In this document: positions 5,940 through 11,320 of the stretch, one piece after another
How positions within the stretch are numbered: the stretch's first letter is position 1
How the letters are laid out: the number at the start of each line of letters is the position of its first letter
Source: GCA-2688775 sp035288865
GTDB taxonomy: Archaea > Nanobdellota > Nanobdellia > Woesearchaeales > GW2011-AR4
Length of the DNA stretch: 11,320 bases
Reading direction: 5' to 3'
Assembly (NCBI GenBank): GCA_035288865.1
Contig: DATDZA010000051.1
Location: 1-11,320 of the forward strand
Program-made: the position numbers and the translations under genes
Notes under the pieces: generated by a model
Databases searched by the model: none
What the model was told of the DNA's origin: nothing
What the model saw: only the letters and a program-made list of their open reading frames with translations

Positions 5940-6311
5940 AAGTGCATAACTTTCTGGTGTTGATGTAACCGCACCTTCTGGATAATTTTTGGCTAAGTAA
6001 TCTTTTACTTCCATTAATAATTTTTTGCTCTTTTGCCTGGCTTTTGGAAACCAGCCCGACAATCTGAATTCCACCTCCGCTTGTCCGTCTTGAATGGTGC
6101 CTTCAAATAGCCTTATAGATGCATTTAGGGGAACATTATCCTGCGTGCGGTCGTATTTTCCCCTGCCGGTTATAATAAATTGACGATATGTTTCATTCAA
6201 ATTAATTATTGGAAATAATTCGTGCACAACATCCGCCAAAGAATTCGTGCTTATTATTCTACTTACTCTGCCTGGGCTTTGGATTTCTGCCATAGTAGTT
6301 AAATTAAACAT
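5931..6311 (-). CDS. Unrecognised 126-aa protein downstream of TFB
   Basis: I do not recognise the family. The protein is soluble, has no cysteine, and contains SPGRVSRIISTNSLADVVHELFP (12-34), ITGRGKYDRT near residue 50, an EVEFRLSGWFPKAR segment and a C-terminal helix KSKKLLMEVKDYL. The alternation of strand-like and helical stretches suggests a small alpha/beta fold. I chose the ATG at 6311. A GGTGAT that matches the archaeal anti-SD lies 6 nt before it on the minus strand, and the TFB stop is 46 nt upstream. Unlike most genes here it is therefore probably translated from a shared TFB transcript. Alternatives are GTG at 6317 and ATG at 6293. The stop overlaps the alkyltransferase stop by 9 bases, tail to tail. 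Confidence 0.72.
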   Translation of the reverse strand: MFNLTTMAEIQSPGRVSRIISTNSLADVVHELFPIINLNETYRQFIITGRGKYDRTQDNVPLNASIRLFEGTIQDGQAEVEFRLSGWFPKARQKSKKLLMEVKDYLAKNYPEGAVTSTPESYALLE

Positions 6312-6316
6312 CTTCA

Positions 6317-6322
6317 CATCAC
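6317..6322 (-). promoter_or_regulatory. SD site for the gene downstream of TFB
   Basis: GGTGAT on the minus strand lies 6 nt before the ATG at 6311. It supports translation from a longer (operon) mRNA rather than a leaderless one. A weak TATA-like stretch near 6340 is an alternative. Confidence 0.45.
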
Positions 6323-6357
6323 CGATTTTTTCCAGAATTAAAAATCAAATAAAAAAT

Positions 6358-7284
6358 TTATCTTTTCTTCTTTTTCTTGGTCTTTTTTATTTCATCTTCC
6401 AAGTCAAGCTCATCCAAAAGTTCCTTATATCTGTTTCTGATTGTAACCTCTGTTACGCCGGCAACATCAGCAACTTCCCTTTGAGTTCTTTTCTCGCCAT
6501 GTATCAAGGCAGAAACGTACAAAGCAGCAGCTGCAATTCCAGTCGGACCTCTTCCTGAAGTCAATTCAGCTTTTTGAGCTGATTCGAGTATCTCAATTGA
6601 TTTGGACTGTGTTTCTGCTGATAATTTTAAAGCAGATGCAAACCTAGCAATGTAATCCGCTGGATTTGACGGCAAAATTGTAATGCCGAGCTCTCTTGTT
6701 ACAAACCTGTAAGTTCTTCCAACTTCTTTCTTTTCAATGCCGGAAGCTTCTGACAGTTCATCCAAAGTTCTTGGAACGTCATGCCTTCTGCAAGCTGCAT
6801 ACAAAGCGCCTGCAACTACAGATTCCATTGATCTGCCTCTAACTAGTCCTCTTTGAACAGCAAGTGTGTATATTCTAGCTGATTCCTCTTCAACTGACTT
6901 TGGCAATTTCAAATACGAAGAAACCCTTTTCAGCTCAGCAAGAGCCAGCTTTAGGTTTCTTTCAATCGCAGTCGAAATCCTGTACTGCCATTTTCTTAAT
7001 CTGAAGAATTTGTTTCTGTCTTTTCCGCCAAGCTTAAGCAGGTCAGCTTTCTGCCCAACTTCTGTTCCTAATCCTTGGTCATATTGAGTGTAAGTCATTG
7101 GAGCGCCTGAGCGTCTCCTTTTTTCGCCTTCTTCACTGTCAAATTCTCTCCATTCCTGCGAGAAATCAACCATCTTCTCTTCTATAACTAGCCCGCAATC
7201 CCTGCAAATAATTTCTCCCCTCTCCCTCTGCCAGGAAAGGTTAACTCCGCTACATTCCGGACACTTTTTTACTAGTTCTGCCAT
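6358..7284 (-). CDS. tfb: Transcription initiation factor B (TFB, archaeal TFIIB)
   Basis: The product is a 308-aa factor that bridges TBP on the TATA box and RNA polymerase. The N-terminal zinc ribbon has Cys8, Cys11, Cys27 and Cys30 (CPEC and CRDC). The B-reader/linker follows, with EWREFD and GAPMTYTQYDQGLGTEVG (about 59-77). Two cyclin-like repeats follow. The first is about 105-200 (MESVVAGALYAACRRHDVPRT), and the second is about 205-295 (GRGPTGIAAAALYVSALIH, then TQREVADVAGVTEVTIRNRYKEL, the BRE-reading helix-turn-helix). The tail is a run of lysines. I chose the ATG at 7284 because AGGTGA sits 7 nt upstream and the family starts just before the zinc ribbon. The TTG at 7362 would add 26 residues foreign to the family. 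The likely partner gene downstream is at 5931-6311. Confidence 0.97.
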   Translation of the reverse strand: MAELVKKCPECSGVNLSWQRERGEIICRDCGLVIEEKMVDFSQEWREFDSEEGEKRRRSGAPMTYTQYDQGLGTEVGQKADLLKLGGKDRNKFFRLRKWQYRISTAIERNLKLALAELKRVSSYLKLPKSVEEESARIYTLAVQRGLVRGRSMESVVAGALYAACRRHDVPRTLDELSEASGIEKKEVGRTYRFVTRELGITILPSNPADYIARFASALKLSAETQSKSIEILESAQKAELTSGRGPTGIAAAALYVSALIHGEKRTQREVADVAGVTEVTIRNRYKELLDELDLEDEIKKTKKKKKR

Positions 7285-7286
7285 TT

Positions 7287-7319
7287 TTAGTTCACCTGTG
7301 TATTGTTTTTGAATGTCAT
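7287..7319 (-). CDS. Upstream mini-ORF in the TFB leader (10 codons)
   Basis: ATG at 7319 opens a frame MTFKNNTQVN that ends with TAA at 7287-7289, two bases before the TFB start codon. Its codons run through the TFB SD site. If translated, it would be coupled to TFB initiation or compete with it. Only position and frame support it; no SD of its own is clear. Confidence 0.25.
   Translation of the reverse strand: MTFKNNTQVN
7292..7297 (-). promoter_or_regulatory. SD site of TFB
   Basis: AGGTGA on the minus strand, 7 nt before the ATG at 7284, complements the 3' end of archaeal 16S rRNA. It decides the start and shows that the TFB mRNA has a leader. Confidence 0.7.
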
Positions 7320-7389
7320 GAATGAATTTAGCAACCAAACATATGTAACTCAAACAAATCAACTATCGTCCAATCCCCCTAAACGAAAC

Positions 7390-7399
7390 TTTTAAAAAC
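7390..7399 (-). promoter_or_regulatory. Proximal TATA box for TFB
   Basis: GTTTTTAAAAG on the minus strand would place the transcript start near 7368, giving a leader of about 84 nt. All other well-supported genes here have their TATA box 26-28 nt from the start codon. Confidence 0.5.
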
Positions 7400-7621
7400 G
7401 AACTATTGTGAAATTATACTTGAAGTCGATAACTTTAACAAGATTTATAAAGAAGTAGTATTAAGTAGTATATAAAGCTTTCGGTTTTTGAAGGGAGTTG
7501 AGCCTAACGTGAGCGTGCTATGCTAATATTACACTAGGATCGAGATATTCATTATTAATTTAGCGAATAAAAGTATATTTTAGAATTGATGTATCAGATT
7601 TATTGTGTTCTTGATAGTTAA
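7400..7621. other. Intergenic spacer with promoter-like elements and no clear gene
   Basis: This stretch lies between the divergent TFB and 56-aa genes. It holds the TATA-like elements upstream of TFB, a near tandem repeat AAGTAGTATT/AAGTAGTATA (7452-7471) and a weak hairpin in which CCTA (7503-7506) and GTG (7509-7511) pair with CAC (7532-7534) and TAGG (7535-7538). I see no open frame of useful length and no C/D or H/ACA box arrangement I would trust. Confidence 0.45.
7469..7478 (-). promoter_or_regulatory. Second possible promoter upstream of TFB
   Basis: CTTTATATAC on the minus strand is preceded by CCGAAAG, which resembles the archaeal BRE (purine then AA). It would start transcription near 7447, toward TFB. 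Because TATATA is symmetric it could instead fire rightward, but the BRE-like bases are on the TFB side. Another CTTTATAAA lies at 7443-7451. Confidence 0.35.
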
Positions 7622-7634
7622 GTTTTTAAATATA
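7622..7634 (+). promoter_or_regulatory. TATA box for the 56-aa gene
   Basis: GTTTTTAAATATAA is centred about 25 nt before the ATG at 7653. It supports that start rather than the upstream TTG at 7605, and implies a leaderless transcript. Confidence 0.55.
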
Positions 7635-7652
7635 ATCTGGTTTCATGTCTAT

Positions 7653-7823
7653 ATGTATTCACAAAGAACCCTAAGAGAAAGACTGCAGGAACTGCCAGTA
7701 ACTATTCAAGTTGGACTTTCCAGAAATAATGGATTCACTGTAGGTGTTCCGCATGGGACATTAAATGAAAGCTATATGCGTAGGCTGTGCTGTGCGATGC
7801 AAGAGTGCAAGACCCGCAGATAA
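7653..7823 (+). CDS. Unrecognised 56-aa basic protein
   Basis: The product begins MYSQRTLRERLQELPVTIQV and ends RRLCCAMQECKTRR. It is Arg-rich, with an N-terminal helix-like stretch, a strand-like VTIQVGLSRNNGFTVGVP and three cysteines near the C-terminus (a CC pair then a Cys five residues later). I do not recognise it. The case for a gene rests on the TATA box at leaderless spacing and on position in a spacer free of other genes. Upstream codons in the same frame reach a TTG at 7605, but they overlap the TATA box. It converges on ileS, with a T-rich stretch (7849-7862) in the gap that could end its transcript. Confidence 0.6.
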   Translation: MYSQRTLRERLQELPVTIQVGLSRNNGFTVGVPHGTLNESYMRRLCCAMQECKTRR

Positions 7824-7913
7824 TGGGCACCTCACATGATCAGATTAGATTTTCTTGTCTTTATAGGGGTCAACCAACAGAAGTTAGTTTCTATGTATTA
7901 TAATTTAATAGGA

Positions 7914-10900
7914 TTATTCCTTATCTAGCCCAATCTCAAATTCCTTTCCTTTAACTTTTTCTTTGGAAATAAACTCGTGCTTCTTGCTTGGCTCCATCTC
8001 GGAAATCCTGAATTGAGAGGCACCAACTTTCTCTTTTATTACAACGGCCCATTCTTTCAGCATATCTTTTAATTCTTCATCTGTCTTGAGAAATAAAGAT
8101 ATATTGTCTGATTTCTGCAGGCCTGCTTTTTTTCTCAACGATTGAATGCGCCTCATTATTTCACGGGCATATCCTTCTGCTTCTAACTCATCACTCATTT
8201 CCTTGTTCAGATAGATATTTCCAAATCTGAAAGTTCCCTCTTCATAAGGCGCCGGAACTTCTTTTGTGATGATCAAATGTTCTTTTACAATATCCAATAC
8301 CTCCCCGTCAGCTTTGAATGAATATTTACCTTTCTCATTGATATGCTTCAAAACTGTTTCAGGGCTGTCAATGGCGAGTTGCGCAATTACTTTCGGAGCT
8401 TTATCGCCAAAATCCGGGCCTATTTTTGAATAATCGGCTTTTATCCTGACTCTGACATGGGGCATTGTTTCAACTAATCCAATTGCTTTGACATTAACCT
8501 GAGTCTTAATCACATCCTTAAGTTTTTCAACGGCTTTCATCACGTTATTATCTTTTGTTGCTACAACAAGCTCTTTTATCGGCCACCTGACTCCAAGCTG
8601 CATTTTTTCCCGAACAGCGAGAGCGCTCTGCACAATTTCACTTACAACTTTCATTGCACCTTCAAGCTCTTTGTCAATCTGCCCTTCATTATATTTCGGC
8701 CACCTGTAATGGTGGATGCTATCTTCTTTCAGCTTGAATTCGTGCTTAAGATTTTGGTGCATTCTTTCTGTTATGAAGGGGGCAATAGGCGCAAACAGCT
8801 TCAAAGATTCCATAAAAACATTATAAACTGTGTAAAGGACAACCTTTTTGTCGTCATCACCCCCCATCGAAGATTTTTCTCTTGTCAGCTGGATGTAAAT
8901 TCTGCTTAATTCCAGGAATAATTCTTCAACCTGCCATGGAGTTTCATTTAATTTGTATTCTTCAAACAATTCCGTGATTTTCTTGGCTGCTGAATTCAAT
9001 TTTGAGAAAATATACCTTTCCTCAACATCGAGCTCGAATTTCTCCAAGTCCAAGTCTGAGGGATTAACTTTCAGATTTTTGGCCATCTCAATTAAATATT
9101 TGTGCAAATTCCAAAGAACTGTAAGATTTTTGTGCTTGACCTTCATGTCGTCAAAATTATAGTTTATATCCACCCCCGGGGCGGTGCCGCCTATCATGTA
9201 ATATCTTAAAGTGTCGGCGCCATACTCTTTTATGACTTCCTGCGGAAGAATATAATTTCCAAGTGATTTTGACATCTTCCTTCCCTGTGCATCATTGATG
9301 AAGCCGTGCATGTAAACTGATTTGAACGAGGCATTATTCATCGCGACCATTGATGCAACAAAAAGCAAATTAAACCATCCTCGTATTTGGTCTATCCCTT
9401 CCAGAATAAAATCCGCCGGATACAATTTTTCAAATAAATCTTCTCTTCTGGGATAATCCAAACAATTCCATGAAGCAGAGCCCGCATCTATCCAGACATC
9501 AAGAATATCTGGAACCCTTTCTTTTGTCCCGCCGCATTCGCATTTTATTTTGACTTCGTCAATCCATGGCTTGTGCAAATCTTCTGGAATATGGCCAGCA
9601 AGTCTTTTTAATTCGCCTATAGAACCTACAACAACAAATTCTTTGCATTGATTGCATTTCCAAACCGGCATTGGGGTTCCCCAGTATCTTTGTCGTGTAA
9701 TTCCATTGTCCCTTAAATTAGAAAGCCAATTGTCAAAATTCTTTGAGCCTGCAAACTCAGGAACCCATTTTATTGTTTTATTCAATTCCCGCATTTTTTC
9801 TTTCAGGTCCTCAATCTTGAAGAACCATTGGGTTGTCGTCCTGAAAATGACCGGGTTCTTGCATCTCCAGCAATGCGCATAATCGTGCTCGACTTTAGTT
9901 TTTGCAATAAGGCAGCCTTTCCTGTCTATTTCTTCAATTATGCTTTTGTCATCTACTTTCGCTTTTATTCCTGCAAGGAATGAAATAGAGTCATCAAAAA
10001 TTCCCTGTTCTGTTAAAGTGTTGAACGGGGGAATATCATTTCTATGTCCGACTTCGTAATCTTCCGGGCCGCATCCTGGAGCCATGTGAACCAGTCCGGT
10101 TCCGGCGCTTGTGTCGACGTATTCTTCGCTCAGTACAACAGTGTGGACTTTCGGATGCTTTTTTTCCAGCTCCTTGAATTGGGAAATTTCATTTTCAAAC
10201 GGGTGAATATATTTTAACCCCAATAAATCACTTCCTTTAAATTCCCCTATAACTTCAAATTTCTTATCGGCAACCCCATTTATGAAAGGCGCTGCAAGAG
10301 ATTTTGCAACAATCCAGATTTCGTCTCCAACTTTTGCTTTTACATAATCCAGATTTGGATTCACCATTACTCCAAGATTGAAAGGAATAGTCCACGGAGT
10401 TGTCGTCCAGATTATAAGGAATTCATTTTCTTTGCCTTTGACTTGAAATTTTACAAATATAGAATCATCTTTTACGTTTTCATATTCTAATTCGTGCTTT
10501 GCCAGCGATGTTGAGCACGAGAAGCACCAATGCATTGTTTTCTCGCCTTCATACAGCCTGTTGTTCTCGTGCGCTTTTTTGATTAGCCACCATTCCCCTT
10601 CCATGTAAGTGTTGTTGACCGACTGGTAAGCATTGTCAAAATCCATCCAGACTCCAATTCTTTTGAAGTCATTGTTCATAACCATCAAATTAGTGATTGC
10701 AAACTCCTTGCATTCTCTCACGAAATTCGCTATTCCAAAATTTGGAATTTCATCTTTGTTTTTTATCCCAAGATTTTTTTCGACAGCCTGCTCTGTTGGC
10801 ATTCCGTGCATGTCATAACCTGCACGATCCCAGACGTCAAAGCCCTGCATTCTTTTATATCTCAAAACAGAATCTTTCAGTGATTTGTTCCATGCAGTTC

Positions 10901-11057
10901 CAAGATGAACTTTCCCGCTGGTGTACGGGGGGCCGTCTAAGAAATAGAATTTTTTCTTTCCTTCATTTTTTTTCTTGGCCTTTTGATAAGTGTCATTTCT
11001 TTTCCAGAATTCCAAAACTTCAGGCTCAAGCTTTATTGCGTCGTAGTTTTCTATCAT
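7914..11057 (-). CDS. ileS: Isoleucyl-tRNA synthetase (IleRS)
   Basis: This 1047-aa class I synthetase attaches isoleucine to tRNA-Ile. The HIGH-type signature is PPYTSGKVHLGTAWNK (43-58), with HLGT at 51-54 as common in archaeal IleRS. The KMSKS loop is GRKMSKSLGN (592-601). The CP1 editing domain that hydrolyses mischarged Val-tRNA-Ile is marked by TTTPWTIPFN (218-227) and GTGLVHMAPGCGPEDY (319-334). Cysteine pairs CFSC (178-181), CWRC (396-399), CNQC (468-471) and CEC (506-508) are probable zinc sites. GIDQIRGWFNLL (554-565) belongs to the catalytic domain. The helical anticodon-binding domain and the C-terminal extension follow. Length is normal for the archaeal/eukaryotic type. A TATA box lies 27 nt upstream of the ATG and no SD is seen. 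Confidence 0.98.
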   Translation of the reverse strand: MIENYDAIKLEPEVLEFWKRNDTYQKAKKKNEGKKKFYFLDGPPYTSGKVHLGTAWNKSLKDSVLRYKRMQGFDVWDRAGYDMHGMPTEQAVEKNLGIKNKDEIPNFGIANFVRECKEFAITNLMVMNNDFKRIGVWMDFDNAYQSVNNTYMEGEWWLIKKAHENNRLYEGEKTMHWCFSCSTSLAKHELEYENVKDDSIFVKFQVKGKENEFLIIWTTTPWTIPFNLGVMVNPNLDYVKAKVGDEIWIVAKSLAAPFINGVADKKFEVIGEFKGSDLLGLKYIHPFENEISQFKELEKKHPKVHTVVLSEEYVDTSAGTGLVHMAPGCGPEDYEVGHRNDIPPFNTLTEQGIFDDSISFLAGIKAKVDDKSIIEEIDRKGCLIAKTKVEHDYAHCWRCKNPVIFRTTTQWFFKIEDLKEKMRELNKTIKWVPEFAGSKNFDNWLSNLRDNGITRQRYWGTPMPVWKCNQCKEFVVVGSIGELKRLAGHIPEDLHKPWIDEVKIKCECGGTKERVPDILDVWIDAGSASWNCLDYPRREDLFEKLYPADFILEGIDQIRGWFNLLFVASMVAMNNASFKSVYMHGFINDAQGRKMSKSLGNYILPQEVIKEYGADTLRYYMIGGTAPGVDINYNFDDMKVKHKNLTVLWNLHKYLIEMAKNLKVNPSDLDLEKFELDVEERYIFSKLNSAAKKITELFEEYKLNETPWQVEELFLELSRIYIQLTREKSSMGGDDDKKVVLYTVYNVFMESLKLFAPIAPFITERMHQNLKHEFKLKEDSIHHYRWPKYNEGQIDKELEGAMKVVSEIVQSALAVREKMQLGVRWPIKELVVATKDNNVMKAVEKLKDVIKTQVNVKAIGLVETMPHVRVRIKADYSKIGPDFGDKAPKVIAQLAIDSPETVLKHINEKGKYSFKADGEVLDIVKEHLIITKEVPAPYEEGTFRFGNIYLNKEMSDELEAEGYAREIMRRIQSLRKKAGLQKSDNISLFLKTDEELKDMLKEWAVVIKEKVGASQFRISEMEPSKKHEFISKEKVKGKEFEIGLDKE

Positions 11058-11078
11058 ACAAAGGGAAAAATAAGACTG

Positions 11079-11088
11079 TTATTTAAAG
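11079..11088 (-). promoter_or_regulatory. TATA box for ileS
   Basis: CTTTAAATAA on the minus strand is centred about 27 nt before the ATG at 11057, consistent with a leaderless mRNA. I saw no T-box-like leader, and leaderless spacing leaves no room for one. Confidence 0.6.
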
Positions 11089-11129
11089 TTTTACTAAACC
11101 TATTCAAAGAAATTAGAAAGAAAATGATA

Positions 11130-11150
11130 TTAAGTAAATTTTTTACTTAA
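11130..11150. repeat. Perfect 9-bp inverted repeat between divergent genes
   Basis: TTAAGTAAA (11130-11138), a TTT centre and TTTACTTAA (11142-11150) form an exact palindrome of 21 bases. It lies between the ileS promoter and the promoter of the right-edge gene, about 60 nt upstream of that gene's TATA box. It could be an operator for a dimeric regulator or part of a mobile-element end. Confidence 0.6.
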
Positions 11151-11205
11151 CTTGGATTACAGCAAAGCAGATAAATTTTCAAACTGACCTGTATTTCCAC
11201 TGAAA

Positions 11206-11215
11206 GATTTAAATA
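11206..11215 (+). promoter_or_regulatory. TATA box for the right-edge gene
   Basis: ATTTAAATAC is centred about 41 nt before the ATG at 11252. It predicts a start near 11237 and a 15-nt leader that contains the SD site. Confidence 0.5.
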
Positions 11216-11240
11216 CTAGTTCTACTTCGTATTCTAAAAA

Positions 11241-11247
11241 AGGTGAT
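11241..11247 (+). promoter_or_regulatory. SD site for the right-edge gene
   Basis: AGGTGAT, 4 nt before the ATG at 11252, is a strong match to the anti-SD. It fixes the start codon. Confidence 0.65.
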
Positions 11248-11251
11248 TATA

Positions 11252-11320
11252 ATGAATAAGAACAAGTTGTACAACTTCTTCTGCCAAAATAAGGAGTGCA
11301 GAACTTATGGAAAAAAGAAT
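11252..11320 (+). CDS. N-terminus of a Cys-x4-Cys (zinc-ribbon-like) protein, partial
   Basis: Twenty-three codons are visible before the window ends, beginning MNKNKLYNFFCQNKECRTYG. The CQNKEC motif (Cys11, Cys16) followed by YGKK resembles the N-terminal zinc-binding segment seen in some IS1-like and related transposases, which often reads C-P-N-x-x-C-x-x-Y-G. That resemblance is from memory and rests on about a dozen residues. A TATA box and a strong SD support a real gene. It is divergent from ileS, with an inverted repeat in the spacer. It could equally be another small zinc-ribbon protein. Confidence 0.55.
   Translation, partial: MNKNKLYNFFCQNKECRTYGKKN

Noticed and set aside
7285..7362. 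26-residue N-terminal extension of TFB from TTG
   Set aside because: TFB proteins begin just before the zinc ribbon, and an SD site sits 7 nt before the ATG at 7284. The extension is not family-like.
7498..7580. Small non-coding RNA such as a C/D or H/ACA guide
   Set aside because: There is no proper C, D or ACA box arrangement. The nearby TATA element is better oriented toward TFB, and the hairpin is weak.
1..11320. CRISPR array, defence cluster or prophage
   Set aside because: I saw no regularly spaced repeats, cas or restriction motifs, or phage structural genes. The content is mainly housekeeping.

Overview
The window reads as the chromosome of an AT-rich archaeon. The evidence is an archaeal transcription factor B (TFB), a Ski2/Mtr4-type RNA helicase, an archaeal-type isoleucyl-tRNA synthetase with the HLGT signature, a Glu-type archaeal tRNA, and TATA boxes about 26-28 nt upstream of most start codons. 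That spacing implies leaderless mRNAs. Several proteins are short for their families and many small genes are unrecognised, which would suit a reduced-genome (DPANN-like) archaeon. The lineage is an inference and no marker here proves it.

Layout. Positions 1-101 hold the 3' end of an unrecognised plus-strand gene. It converges on a YgiQ-type radical SAM gene (118-1527, minus) that stops inside its radical SAM barrel, beside a cluster of inverted repeats. Next, on the minus strand, come a small SET-domain protein (1614-1985), a compact Ski2/Mtr4-like helicase (2072-3988) and an unrecognised 74-aa protein (4040-4264). A plus-strand tRNA-Glu(CTC) gene (4383-4477) carries an apparent 20-nt insertion in its D-loop. 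It faces a VOC/glyoxalase-fold gene (4512-4901, minus). The plus strand then carries msrA (5062-5544) and a single-domain O6-alkylguanine methyltransferase gene (5586-5939), a small protein/DNA repair pair with separate promoters.

An unrecognised gene (5931-6311, minus) sits directly downstream of the TFB gene (6358-7284, minus) and is probably cotranscribed with it. TFB differs from its neighbours in having a long leader, a Shine-Dalgarno (SD) site, an upstream mini-ORF and more than one possible TATA box. After a 250-nt spacer there is a small leaderless plus-strand gene (7653-7823). IleRS (7914-11057, minus) fills the right third. The divergent spacer beyond it has a perfect inverted repeat and a promoter plus SD site for a gene cut off by the right edge. 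That gene starts with a Cys-x4-Cys motif resembling a zinc-ribbon transposase.

Together this is mainly a housekeeping information-processing and repair neighbourhood: transcription initiation, RNA turnover, tRNA charging, tRNA-Glu and MsrA/MGMT repair. No CRISPR array or obvious defence system is visible. The features most worth checking are the tRNA-Glu D-loop insertion, the truncated YgiQ with its fold-back repeats, the TFB leader and the two small leaderless genes.
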